Origin: Mansonella perstans
Lineage: Eukaryota > Nematoda > Chromadorea > Rhabditida > Onchocercidae
Length of the DNA stretch: 64,000 nucleotides
Direction of reading: 5' to 3'
NCBI GenBank assembly: GCA_037074765.1
Contig: JBAMDO010000100.1
Coordinates: 62,001-126,000 of the forward strand
Of the stretch, positions 13,675 through 26,911 are shown piece after piece. Under the pieces are notes generated by a model. That model saw only the letters and a program-made list of their open reading frames with translations. It was not told the DNA's origin and made no database searches. A program made the position numbers and the translations under genes. Each line of letters opens with the position of its first letter. The first letter of the stretch is position 1.

Positions 13675-13854
13675 ATGATGAAAGAATTGGATTTTTTAGT
13701 CAAAAATCTCAGTGGTAAGCTAGAAAATAATTCAGATCTTTCGAAACGACTAAATATTATTTTAACTGCTGGTCCTGGATATGCTGCGATATTTGGCATA
13801 ATTTTTCTTCTTTTTCTATCTTTCGTTGATCTTTGTGTCAATATTTCAAGTTGA
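13675..13854 (+). CDS. Small ORF with one C-terminal membrane segment, unknown
   Basis: An open frame of 59 residues starts MMKELDFLVKNLSGKLENNS. It continues with a lysine- and serine-rich part and then a hydrophobic segment (ILTAGPGYAAIFGIIFLLFL) before its stop. Codon composition is better than in the surrounding DNA. It could be a short gene, or the last exon of the gene to which the fragments at 12.9-13.3 kb belong: an internal acceptor, TTTTTTAG at about 13700, is available. No family is recognised. Confidence 0.3.
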   Translation: MMKELDFLVKNLSGKLENNSDLSKRLNIILTAGPGYAAIFGIIFLLFLSFVDLCVNISS

Positions 13855-14946
13855 TAAACTTGATAAACTGAAATTTAGTCACCAACAATCACCAGAAGTT
13901 TCGCTCAATTTCAACCTATTTCTAACTTTTTTTAAAAAAGTTCTCATGAATGTTAACATTTGTAAACAATCTGATTGTATTAGCTAAAAAACTTTACACT
14001 TTTCCAACAGTTTGTTCTCGTATGCTAATCATTAAAGATTAAATGGTTTAAAAGAAACTTTTAAAAAAATGCCTTTAAGTCTTTCTCTCCCTTCCTTTCA
14101 CTCAATTTCCTAAACAGTTGTTGACAGTTTTTCATTGCCTGCAAAGTTTTTGTAGTATTATTTTCTATTTTGCTTCATGAAAATGATTATATTATGAATA
14201 TGACTGATGAAAATTGAAGGCAATAATAAAAAACAAAAGCTTTAATGCAAACAATAATTATTGTACGACAAATATAAGTTTAATAACATTATTCGTTTGT
14301 TAATTCGTCTGAAAATGATCGATGATAACATTACAAGAAGAAGGAAAAATCGTGAAAAAATGATTAAAACACTGAGAAAAATCTCGGGAAGTGTAAATAT
14401 TTGAGATTATAATATGAAAGATTATATGGAGAATGGCTCTCGGCTGGTGTTTACATTTGTTTTTTGTTGAACGTACGATCGATTAGTGTTATTTTCATTA
14501 ATACTTTTTTTTTTTTTTTCGATTGCTGCTACGATAACTGAAGGATATAAAATTTTTGCGTCTAGGAAAAACACGTAAAATCTGCACGCAAAATTTTTGC
14601 ACGTTAAAAACTATGTTTCTTTATGCTCAAATTGTATAAACGAAGAATATGAAATTTACGAAGGAAATTACACACATGAAGCTCTGCTTTTCATTTATGC
14701 ATAAAGAGAAGGAAATTACGCTTAAATTTCATGTAAAAGCGAGATTATATCCAAAAAAGAATCAACGCATAACGGCCATTACGCTCGGTAAAACGCCTAT
14801 ATTGAAGTTATATGTAGTGTTAAACGTAATTGACCCATAATAAACCAATTTATAACGATGGAACAAGTTGCACAACGCAACGGCTAGTTTTTTAGCGATG
14901 ACCATCGAACTCTAAACATTAGCTGTTTTGACCGTGGTTATCTGCT
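13855..14946. other. Intergenic region upstream of the SLC37A3-like gene
   Basis: No gene is supported. An open frame at 14649-14840 has no recognisable features and is probably chance. Candidate trans-splice acceptors (for example GTTTTTTAG near 14895) precede the SLC37A3-like ATG. Confidence 0.5.
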
Positions 14947-17900
14947 ATGGATACAGATCGTCGTCCAGTTGGTATCACATGCCGTATTAGACGTTTTTTG
15001 ATTGGTGACGAAATTTGGACACCATATCATTTTGTTGTTTTTTTATTCACGTTTATAAGGTATGTAATTTAGTTGGATTAAAACACGTATTTTTAAATTT
15101 AATGAAAAGATAAATTTAATTAATAATGCAAAGATTGGTAGTGAATGTTATGACAGTGATTGTTCTAATGTCAAAGATGATGATGTAGCCTAATTTAATT
15201 TGTCTCTTAGTTTACCTGTATTTCTCTCCATTCAATTATTCTCTCTTGTTGATATATTATTTTTTTTTTCAAAGTATTTGTACAACTGAAATAATATGTA
15301 AGTGATTTCATTTTCAGTTATATGTTAGTACATGCTTCACGTAAAACATTAAGCACAGTGAAACCGTCTCTTATCATCGACTGGACTGATAACAGCACTG
15401 GTGAGCAACCATTATTTCCTGATAAAGATAAAGCAGAAGGGTTCTTAGCATTTCTCGATGGTGCATTCCTTGGCGCATATGCTTTGGTATGTATGTATTT
15501 TTTTCTTTTCAGTTTTGTGGTGAAATTAACTACTGCCCGGCGTTTTCCGAAAGTATCTGTATTTTACAGAGGTTACGAGAGATGAAATTACGTGAAATGT
15601 GAAATAAGGAAATGTTTGCGTCTCATCTGATTTGGTCCCTTGCCTTTAAAAATAAGCTGTGAGGAACGAAAAACGATGTTAATGAGTAATGTTGAAGGGG
15701 CTTACGAATGACTTTTAGAAATGCTTGGAAAATCGTTACTTACAGGGCCTTTATGTAGGTGGTACATTGGGAGACCGCTATAATCCGATAAATGTACTTG
15801 CTTTTGGCATGTGGACATCATCCATCACCGTATGTTTTCTAAATATATCAGATTTCTCAGATTTAATGTGTAATTAATCGGTTTTCGATTTAATCTTCTC
15901 AACAGAAAAGAAGCGAAAACAGCATTTCAGAAAAACCGAGAAGTTTTTATGATTCGACTAAATTTTCGATAAGTTTGACCATTTTATTAGGGTTACACCA
16001 TTTATGGTGGAATTTGCATACTTAAGTTAGTCTAAATAAAAAGAGAAATGTATTATTGAAATACTTCTAAAATAAGTGGGTTTGGGATGACATAAGACCA
16101 AATTTCGGCTGATTCAGAAGTATTACATCAGTCTAAATGATTTGTCGTATGATTCTGAGTAATTTTTCAATCTGTGTTTTCCAACTTTTTTTAATTTTTT
16201 TCTGTTTGTTTTTTTGAAAAGTGATTTTTCAATTTGATATTTGTTTATGCAGATATTTTTGTTTGGAATGCTAAAACGGTTAATGCTTCGTTCGCCAATA
16301 TATTACGCCGTAACATGGATTGCGTGTGGCTTATTTCAGTCTGTTGCTTGGCCTACCGAAGTATCTTTTTCATAGTTTGATTGGAAAATCTGTTTTATTC
16401 ATGAATTAATTTTCAAATTAGTTATATAATTGTTTCGAGTTTATCGTGGAGGCAATGTTATGGATAATTTAATTTATATGTTGTCTTTGTCATTTTGCTT
16501 CTGTGAGGATGATCTTATAAGTAAGTTGCAGTGTTAAAGGTGTCCCTTGAAATTTCTGTAAAACTAGTGTACGAAACTGATTGCAGATATCAATTATGGG
16601 TAGTTGGTTTGGGCAGAATAGTCGTGGTGCTGTAATGGGACTTTGGTCAGCATGCGCTTCGACTGGAAATATAATAGGCACATTAGTTTCATCTCGCACT
16701 GTACAGTTAGGATATGAGGTAAGTCGTTGAGTGGCCATCGTTTGCTGTCAACCAGTTTCATATCTATAAAGTGACTATACGTGAGACATCCTTTTATGCT
16801 TTTATAATGCAAACCCTCTAACAAATTATCTTCCGTAAAGCTATCAGTAATTAACGATCAATAAATACTTTTTTATATCAAAAGATTTTTGTGGTCACCA
16901 AATTTCAGTATTCGTTTGCTGCAAATGCATGTGCGCTTTTCGTTGGAGGATGTTTCATTTTTTACCTTCTACCATCGCGAACTGTGCAAGGTAGTTTCCA
17001 GAATGTTTTTTGAGTTGTTGGTCGTTGAATTAGATTTGCTTACACTTATATGTTGATGTTTAGCATGTTTTTTCTCGTAGGATTTATTTAAAAATGTCCA
17101 CTTTCCTAATTAAAAAAGTTGAAAAAGCAAATTTGAAAAGGCAACCAGTCATTCATTGTAATGCATTTTCTGATTATCTATTTTGAGTATGCTTAGGTAC
17201 CAACTTCTTGGAAAAGGTCTCAGCGATGTCAACCGTGTAGCCATTTCTTCTAGTTTACCTTCTAATCATACAATAGCTGATTAGAAGTAAACATTTACTT
17301 AGATGAATATTAAGCTGTACATTCCATGCAGAAAACGGCGCAAGAGTTTCTGTTGAGGATGATGCAGAACGACTGAAGGCGATCAATTTTTGGCAAGCTT
17401 GGCTTCTTCCAGGTGTTATCGCGGTGCGGTTCAGCACAGTTTAAACTTGAAATATTTAAGAATTTTCAATGGATAAACCATTTAAATCTTTGGAAACTAC
17501 TGTACAATAATTATTTTATTTACATATTTCAGTACTCTTTGGCATATGCGTGCCTCAAACTAGTTAATTATTCATTTTTCTTTTGGTTACCATTTTATCT
17601 CCATGCACATTACGGATGGAAGGAATCTGTTGCTGATGAACTATCAGCATGGTACGATATAGGTGGTATTATTGCTGCAGTTGTCGTTGGCATCGCTTCT
17701 GTGAGTTCCTAATTTTTTTCCTATAAAGAGCATGTGTAAATTTTCAAAACAATAATTTATGAGAATTCGTTCTGCATCATCCTTAACAGAAACGCTTGCA
17801 GTGTTTTGTTATCATTATCTTCTTTTTTTTTTTTTGTTTTAGGATCATTTTTCTTCACGTACACCAATTTTGGTATGCCTGCTGATTTTTTCAATGGGCT

Positions 17901-18881
17901 CCTTATTTGCTTATGCTAGTAAGTCCTAATTAATTATAAATCTTTGCTGTAGTTGATGGTGCCAATTACTGTTTTAGTGGAAAGCATGATTTTCGGATGA
18001 TTGCTTCAAGTTTTATTCCACGCATTTCAGTACAATACTCGGCAGTGGTTAAAGATGTTAACATGTTTTTGTGCTGAGGAATGTGGGAAAAAAACATATC
18101 TTAAAAAAAGGACTGAAACAATGTAACACGTTAAATTTAGCTAGAACAGTTGAGTACTCTTAAATAAGTGTGAATAGAACTGTTGCATTTTCCAGATTCA
18201 CCAGGCAATGTTTTGATGAATTCATTCTTAATGGCATTAACGGGGTTTTTTATCGGTGGACCAGCTAATCTGATATCATCTGCTGTTTCTGCCGATCTTG
18301 GTGAGCTTTTTTATCTCACAGTACTTTTTATTATGCATCTAGAAAGAGGAATTTCATTTTTGACAATACCAAAGGTATGAATACCTTAAAAGATGATTAA
18401 GTTTTAGGAAATGCTGATCAAATCAGGGGATCATCGGAAGCACTGAGTACAGTTACGGGTATTATTGATGGGACTGGTAGTGTTGGTGCAGGGATTGGTC
18501 AACTTCTTATTCCGGAAATTGTAGCTGTGTTTAGTTGGACAGCTGTCTTCTATTGTTTCATCGCTATGGTCTGCATTTTCATTACTTTCCTCACTTTGAA
18601 TTTTGAACTTTTCAATAAGTTTCTTCAGGAAGAATTTTTTAACTAAAAACTATGGCATAAAATTTTTATTATGTTTATTTTACATAAAATATTTATTGTA
18701 ATATCACAGTGTTTGGAAAAACGATAAATTTGGTTGTATTAGGGAAAAGAATTTATTGGAGTCTTTTGATTTGCAGACGTTCGGTGCAATCCTATGTTTG
18801 ACACCACTGTTGTGGAAAGAAGTGTCCAGCAGACGAAATCCTCGTTACGTACATCTACTGTCTGAGAGCAGTGATAGCTAG
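14947..18881 (+). CDS. SLC37A3: SLC37A3-like sugar-phosphate exchanger (major facilitator superfamily)
   Basis: Twelve exons join in phase to give 464 residues: 14947-15059, 15318-15486, 15746-15829, 16253-16360, 16587-16718, 16909-16990, 17332-17423, 17533-17700, 17843-17918, 18196-18300, 18408-18568, 18777-18881. The N-terminal SYMLVHASRKT matches the SLC37 signature after TM1. SLAYACLKLVNYSFFFWLPF, GWKESVADELSAWYD and TGFFIGGPANLISSAVSADL are close to human SLC37A3. Family members are ER or lysosomal membrane carriers with about 12 TM segments that exchange organophosphates; SLC37A3 in mammals has also been linked to lysosomal export together with ATRAID. Transport substrate here is not shown. 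The last donor (ATG|GTCTGC at 18569) is weak. Reading through it gives an alternative 26-residue tail that stops at about 18645. Confidence 0.95.
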
Positions 18882-19977
18882 CTGGATTCTTATTCCGATG
18901 ATACAACATATTCAACTATACGAGTAGTTCACAGTTATGGTAAGACCCAGACATCGTAATATACCAGAATAGTTTAGTCTTCATAAACTTCATTAATCAT
19001 AGCATAATTTTTTGAAATGGAGGAAAATTTCTGGGTTAGCAATTCTATGTTGTAAATAATAGGCGCTTGTTAATGTATGACAATGTGGAGTGATGTAAAT
19101 GGCTCAAATTATTTTTCTTATTCTTAAGTTTTGTCTTTATAAAGCATTGAAATCTCTCAAATGTCATGAAATATTCATTTCGGACTGATTGTGGGTTGGA
19201 TTTGTATTGGGAAGATTGTAATTATTTCCATCACTTCTGCGCGAATTGTGTTTCAATTTACTGTGATTCATTTCATTCACTGAATTCTGTCTGATTGATT
19301 GGTGATAGCAAATATTTATTGAATGGCTAGGATGTAAAAGAACATATTTTTATCTCTTGACATCATAGGGCTGAGTAAGAAACCGGTAAGAAGTATCAAG
19401 TTGCAAATTTGTATAAGTTCTTTGTAAAACGAATTGAGAGACTAGAAAACGCCATCTTGTATGCATTTTAATTGAGCGGTACAACTGTATATTGCATACA
19501 TCCATCAAATAATTATGCATTTTACAGTTGTTCGTATATTTTATGCAACCATGAAATTGGAATTCTTTATCGGAAATAGAAATGAAGCAGAAATTTAATA
19601 TTAGCTAAAATGCTTTTTTTAGTGAGTATTTATGTTATAAAAAGATGAAATTAAAAATCTGAAGGAAAGAAAGGATCATATGTTTGTAAAAGAAAAAAAA
19701 AGTTTGATTATTTTGTTTTACACAGTGGATAGATAGAAACAGTCCATCCATCATTTTTTACCATAAATAGAATGCAATAAATTGCATTCATAGATTTGCT
19801 TTACATTACGAAAGTTTTGAGAAATTCGTTCGTTCACTGCAGATGGCTTCATCAATTAGTTGACTGATCGATTGGTTGATTGGTTGGTCGATACATTTGT
19901 ACTGCTGTTGCTTTGTATTTTAGGAAAAAAGCAACTGAATTAAATTTTTGTGGGTTTGAGCCATCGTCCAATCACAA
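18882..19977. other. Convergent intergenic region
   Basis: This separates the 3' ends of the SLC37A3-like gene (plus) and the INPP5A-like gene (minus). No coding exon, RNA gene or clear repeat was seen. Confidence 0.6.
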
Positions 19978-22900
19978 TTATTTAAGGCATATTGTAGCAT
20001 GCAAAGCCACCGGTTTGTGTTGTCCAACGAATTTCTTTTCCGCAACCAGCCCATAGTAGAGACCGGATGCGCAAAATGAATCCTGGAAGAAAATGTAAAT
20101 TTTTATTTCATTTTTCAAGCTTAGCTGTTTTTTCATGATCAGATTGCTAATAAAACTTACGTGTCTAAATAAATCGCTCAATTTCTCATTGTATAATACG
20201 CGATCAGACCAAGCTGGGCATAAATTTTTCATGAATTCCTCCTTTTTGGTCACTTTACTTATACCATAATGTCGTGATGGCTATAAGAAGTAATTGTAAA
20301 TGTATAAGCAGCTTCCAATATCCATACTTCTACAAAGTATTACAATTGTGATTCTAAGAAATATTATGTTACATGATAGATGAAACAGTCCATAATGAAT
20401 CAACTCACCATTACATAGCTCAAGGTAAACGATCGGAAGGACATATTACAATTCATTGTTACAAGTTAGTAATACAAAAATACTGAATAAAAGAATCAAA
20501 ATTATGATTACCTGGAAGAATACGGATTCTTCCAGTAATTTGCCGGCAAAAACAACCTGTGCAAGTTCACCATTATATTTTTTGACCATTTGTCCTCTAC
20601 CAAGGCGAAAGAACCAATCATGAATGGAATGAAGATCGAATCGATGAGTTTCCACAGTCAACACACTCTTCAACTTACAACAATATTAAACATGAAAAAA
20701 GTCGTTCAAAATTTTCAAAGGTTAATTTTAACATGCAATAACTAAGGAGAATATAGCTTGAAAGGATAAATAAAAAAATAATCGAATAAAATTAGCAAAT
20801 TAGACGAAAACCTCGCAAATTTTAACTTGAAAACTTAGCTTATTTAGCAACTAAATGAATATACATTATATATATATACATATCATATGAAACGTCAACT
20901 TACTCTTTCTAACCATTTTCAACCACTTATAATTTACCAGAAGTATTCAGTAAATAAGGATACAAAATATCATTACAGACTATAAAACACTACAGCAGTT
21001 ATTTCCACAAAATCACAATAATAAAATACAGTACCCGGCCATGACGATCACGTTGTTCGATACCTTCCAATCTACCATCAGAACTTTTTCTTGCATAACT
21101 GGTAGCTCTTTGAGTACTTGCCATATCCTTAATGAATAAATTATTTTAATTGGATTTTTGGAATTAAAAAAAAGATTTTAAATTGACTTCAAAAAAAAAC
21201 ATACACTAAGTAAATGTGTTTCGAATAGTTGGGCATTAAAAGCACCAGCAACAAGGACTGAATCATCTTTTAATCCTTCTGATTCAATCCTAAATATTGC
21301 ATTGCAGTTATTCACATTACACAATAATTAAATATTTTTCAATAATTTAGAAATGTTCCGGAAATTTCACAAATTTTTAATGTTTAGCTTACATCAAAAA
21401 AACAAATAACAAACTGGCTTACATATTATGATGACAATTTAATGATCATTTTTATTATTTATGCTGAAAGAGTTGTAATCAACAATCAATAAATCTTGAG
21501 TACAAGAAGGAAAAACAAACTCTTTAAGCAAAATGTCAATTTGATTTCTTCGCAATCGTGCAGCTTTAGTTGTTTCAGGCTGTATAAATATTTTAAAAAA
21601 AGAGCAGTAATTAGCTTATCAAAATTTTTTTGGCACTTAATTTGAATGATAAAATTCGAAAATTTTAATTAACATTTTAAAGTATACTTTTTAAATCTAG
21701 TAATTTTATTTAATATAAAAACATATTGAAATTATTTGATGAATTCACGAAAAAAAATGGACTGAAATTTTTTTTTCAATCGTTATTAACCTGTTCAACG
21801 AGTTCTTTGATGTCTTCAAAAGGTACGGTATGCAAGCTAAGATTCACAAATGTAAAATCACGACCATAAATACGAAAACGTGACATTAAATAACCACTTT
21901 GCACAGATTTACTTCCACCGGATCTCTCATATAATTGATTATCATTACGCTAGAAATACATGGTGGGATAATTTTATTCGAACTTTAAAATTGAAAAAAT
22001 TATAAAAAAAAAATTGAAATGTATTTCACAAAATTTAGAAGATAAAACACCCATTTTTATTTCTTCTTTTCTTTTTTTAATAAAAAAGATTAAATTTCCA
22101 CAATGTGGCTCTTTACTCAAAAAAAAAAACCGATAGAACTGATAAATGATTTATTTTTAAAGTTGCCAAAATCTTACTGCAATTTCGACTATGCGGTTGA
22201 TTATCATTTTTTAAAATTAAGAAAGCGCAGAAAGCATGCGTAAGAAATACGTTCAAGTCTTTATAGAAACATGTCAGAATCTACGTCAAATTTACGTGAA
22301 AACATACATAAAATTCTCCTTCGTAGCGTAATGAATGATTGGAATTTGAGCTGGAAGCATTATTAAATATGTTGGAAATGAATCCATCACATTCTCGAGC
22401 ACCAATTTCATACTGATGACCTAGACGAAGAATTTTATAACCGCTGTTACTGTAACGATCAAATGATTCCACTTCAGCATGATTACGGAACAGGTAAATT
22501 GATCCAAGACCCTGAAAGAGTCGATTATTCCGGATAACATGGGTTGTATGCTTTTTTTTTTTACATTCATTTTTTTGTCAGCTTACAATTTTATGCCTAT
22601 TATTAACTAGTCTAACAGTTTGTACGTCTTCGCCAGCAAAAAAATTCGTTATTTTTTTATTGAAACACTTATTTGGTTAAAAGGGAAGCCGAAAATCGAT
22701 TTAAATAGAAAATATAAAAATGAATAAAAATTACGGGCAAAAAAAGTTGAGACTAGAAGCTTTTTAAGAGACAAAATTTCCATTTTTTTTTTTTTAAAGA
22801 AAGGGAAAAGTTGAGTTTTCTATTCACTTTTAAAATTTTCCAAACATTTTAAGAATTTAAACTGGAAGAAAAAAGGTTGTAAGCTTGGCATTAAAGAAAT

Positions 22901-25900
22901 ATGTTGAAACTTAATTTCGGTTTTTAAAATTGAAACTTAATAATTAATAAATTTTTAAAATGTACCGTTTCACGAGTATCAAAAAATGAGCGGCTCGTTT
23001 GAAATAAATTTTGCACTTCTGCTACATCATACAGTATGCTAAAAAATTGATAGCATTTTTAAAATACTGAAACAATGGATTTTTGAAATTTTGCATACAA
23101 ACTAATAATTTAACTTATTTGCTCAAGAGATATAAGTTAAGACAACAATTTTTTTGTTACAAATAAAAGTTAAAGTTAAATTGCAATTAACTGAAAACAT
23201 ATTCGCCGAATTAAACACGTTTTCATCTTTAAGATTATGCATTAAAGTATAAACATCCCTAAATGTATCTATAGATTTGCATAATTCTAGCTTTCATAAT
23301 TCTAAGGCGCTATTCAAATATAACGAAGGTTATTTTGTTATGCAGAAGTTCTGTGAAAAGCAGTACTCATACTCATATCATTGTAATTTTTAAACCAGTA
23401 CTCATATCATTAATCACGTTCGAAAAAAAAACAGTTATGATAAATTAATGAATCATGCTCTTTATTAACTATTCATCATGACTTGAAAATAAATTTATTT
23501 TAAATAAATAACAAAATGACCCTTTTAAAATTTTATTGGAAAATATGTCAGGATTTTCGGCATTACGTAACCCTTGTATATGTATAATTGCAAATTCCGG
23601 TTTTTGCTCCCAAACCTCCTTAGCAACTTCGGTACACCATTCTTGTAATAGATCATCCTGAAATGGAAATCATTTAAAAATGACTTTTTTTTTCTTTTTT
23701 TTTAAATGATGATAACGAAATTTAGTTATTATAATAATTTGAGAAATTTTTTTTAGAATTTTGTGTCTCCAAAAAAAGTATTTTACATCAAAATATTGTT
23801 CCAATAAGTAACATTCCTGTGTTAGCTAAGGTAACTATTATTAACAATTAATTTTTAAATAATTGCAAAACTTATACAATCCAAACAATTCAAAATAATT
23901 TTTAAGCAATTACATGCAATATTAAAATCATATTTCAATAATTAACAGACATTTGTAATGCTATTAGTATTTACTGTGTCAGTAACACATAAAATATATT
24001 ATCAATTTTATATCGATATGAAATTGATCTATGAATATTTATTAAAAAATATTTTATCAAGATAAAATAAGCAATGAAATAAATGTTTTTCGAGTTTTTT
24101 AAAAAGTATATTATATTACATTGTGAAAAGGAACATATTTATTATATAAAGAAATGATACTGAATACAAATCGATAAATCTCAAAAGGTATATATTGCAG
24201 TTCATCATTACTAGGCTCAATTAACGCAAATACAGAAAATTTATTTTCGAGCTGCGCAATTTTTTTCCAGTACAATAATCTGATATTTGTTATGGCTGAT
24301 ATTATCTTTCCAACTAGAACTGTTTGATGATAAGTAAGGAAAAAAGACAGCGTTAGAAGATGATGAATTCAGATGATGTATTTATTAGTATTTACTCAGT
24401 AAAAAAGAGAAAAATTTGAACTGAATTAAATTTAGATCATTATTATTGTTATACATTTAGTACATATCCAAATTAATAAACATTAAGGTTAAATGAAAGA
24501 GGGAGAGAGAAAAAACAGGAAAATGAAACCTGAATTAGTTTTAAAAAAAATGAGGTTTTTAAAATTGCACTTAATCGAAAATTATTTTTGTGGAAAATTG
24601 TTTTTATGTTATTCGATTTCACCTAAATTATTTATTATAAAAATTTCGGTACAAATGCATGACAGATCAGGGTTAATGAACCAATTACAACAAACAATGC
24701 GAAAATTCCCATCAAGGTGAAATTGAATGTCATCAAAGAAGAAATGTTGAAAATTGTTCAAATGTTATCTGCATCATTTAACCGAAACTATATATCATTC
24801 CAGAGACGGAACAAGTTTTTCAATTAAGAAGAGTTGATGTAACTGAAATATGAGGTAAAATGTTATGAAAAATGACTGCAAATAAGATGAAAAATATTTG
24901 TTCGCATACAATTAATTAATTACTTTCTAATAGCTTTTCATTTATTTTTTTTAGATTTAATTATCAAAATTTTATGAGAAAATTCCCATCAAGGTGAAAC
25001 TGAATGTCATCAAAGAAGGAATGATGAAAATAAAATATTCCTCCGAAACTTTCATCGATTTAAGTTTTTATTTGAATTAAAATAAATAAAAGAAATAAGT
25101 TCATCATTTCTTCATTACTTTGTTGATGAGAAAGTAAAATGACTGATGGATAAATTGGTTTTGATGGTTGCAAAATGGAAAAAAGAGATGAGTCACTGAA
25201 AATCAACAAATTTTGTTGCTTTTTTTCTGGTAATTAAACACATTAATTTTTTTATTACATATTATTGAGAAAGGATGCAAAGAAATAGAGATAGGCAAAA
25301 AGGTAGAAGAAAAAAGAAGGAAAAAGAATTTTATGGCTTTTTTGTGTTTAATGCATTTTAATGCAATAAACGAATCTTTTCTCTTTAGAAAATAAAGATT
25401 CACTGCTTTTTTTGCTATTTCCGTTTTCCTACTTCTGTTTGCTTTTTATTTTTTCATAGATTTGTACAAGTATATACATAGGTACACTTTACATCTAAAT
25501 ATACATTATATAAATGGAAGCTCATTATTGCACACGGAAAATTAGACCTGAATTATAAACCTTATCTTCATCAGTGTAGTAAAAAATGATAAAATTAGGT
25601 ATGAAATGTTCTTCATTAGTCTTCCAATTACAAACTTATTTTGTTACTTTTCAATATTATTTCACTTAATCAATTTGGTCCGTCGAATAAAGGTTTAAAA
25701 AGTGTAAAGGAAATTATTGATAATATGATACTAAATTTCAAACTTTGTATTGCCGCTCAAAATTTCTTGCAACACGAAATATATTAATTATTAACGGGTT
25801 TTTTTCTTTTGCTTAACCGGAAAGAATAAAAAAGGAAAGATCAGAAATTTTGTATAAATGAATTTAACTGATTAATTAACTGTAGAAAATTTTGGTAATA

Positions 25901-26911
25901 AAAATTTTATGTAATCTCTGCAAATAATACAACAACCGATCTATTTCTGTCCATTCATTTGTTGATCAAAAGAATTTTTTCTAAACTACTGTAAGGAAAA
26001 AAAACGAAAATTTTTTTTTTCATTTCTTTTTTGTTTCGCTATGAAATTTGTTGCTAAATGACATTTTTGAAATATTGCATTTATACTTTCTGTGCACTTT
26101 TTTATTCCCCAAAAAATCTTTTCGGAGTATTATATTTTTATTGCTAGTAAAATAAAAACGCCAAATGTTTATTTGGATTGAATGACAGCGTTAGATTAAA
26201 CAGAAGCCAACATTTTTACTATTTTTCAAAAATACACCGTAAGTTTAAATGAGTAAGAAATGAAAAAAAAGACAAAAGATAAATGATATACACAATAATA
26301 ATATTTTAAAATTAAATCTGTTCATTATTTTGCAGTTTAATAAAATATAATTTATTTTTATCAATTTATTAATTTGTCGTTTTATTTTTCGAAATGAGAT
26401 CTATGTGTCAGTTTTTCTATTTCTCTTTCATTTTATCGAAGCATAATCTATTTTTATCAGTTTATTTATTTATTTGTATTTTCGATTAACACATATAGTT
26501 CCCGTAAGTCGCAATAATAATTTACAGTTGATATTTTAGTTCTTTTTATTTTTTATTTATTGCTAATATGTATACGTATCATTATGGATCTAATATAAAA
26601 GCTTTCCGTTAAATTAATTCATTTCTTTCATTTTATGATACTTACCTTTTACTTCTCTGAACTAAGTATCCTATTGTTATGCGTAAATTTACTTTAACTA
26701 TTTTTTTTGGAAAAAAACCGCATTTTTATAAATAATTTCAATAAGTTAAACTCAAATTTTATTGCTTATTGCTAGTTAACAAATTTTTTGATTGGATGCG
26801 AAAAATTTTAAATTCACATAAAAACTTGAAAAGAAAAAGCAATACACGTACATTATCGGTAATTGTAGATGCATCGCCGGTGATAGTAACTTGTTTGATG
26901 TAATCCGGCAT
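19978..26911 (-). CDS. INPP5A-like type I inositol-polyphosphate 5-phosphatase homologue, probably catalytically dead
   Basis: Eleven exons join in phase to give 418 residues (human INPP5A is about 412): 26911-26852, 23657-23521, 23038-22966, 22511-22308, 21949-21791, 21579-21521, 21289-21205, 21127-21035, 20673-20512, 20280-20161, 20082-19978. Order and spacing follow INPP5A: KPEFAIIHIQ (human KPHFMALHCQ), GLGSIYLFRN (human ALGSFYFLHE), FTFVNLSLH (human FDLVNIHLFH), VAGAFNAQL (human VFGDFNFRL), LCPAWSDRVL (human RCPAWCDRIL), and GQHKPVALHA (human GDHKPVFLAF). Active members remove the 5-phosphate of Ins(1,4,5)P3 and end calcium signals. Here the Glu after HIQ is Gly, the His of NxH is Ser, the GD of GDxNxR is GA with Arg to Gln, and the Asp of DHK is Gln. 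Only PAWSDR and the last His are kept. The C-terminus ICLK lacks the CaaX-type lipidation end of human INPP5A. The reading frame is intact, so a non-catalytic role is more likely than a recent pseudogene. Intron 1 is about 3.2 kb. Confidence 0.88.
24695..25036. repeat. Direct repeat inside intron 1 of the INPP5A-like gene
   Basis: The segment AAAATTCCCATCAAGGTGAA(A/C)TGAATGTCATCAAAGAAG is present at about 24702-24755 and again at about 24980-25033, roughly 280 bases apart, with a few differences. It is a local duplication; no function is seen. Confidence 0.8.

Noticed and set aside
14649..14840. 63-codon frame upstream of the SLC37A3-like gene
   Set aside because: It is Lys-rich with no domain or leader, and sits in the 5' flank of a well-supported gene.
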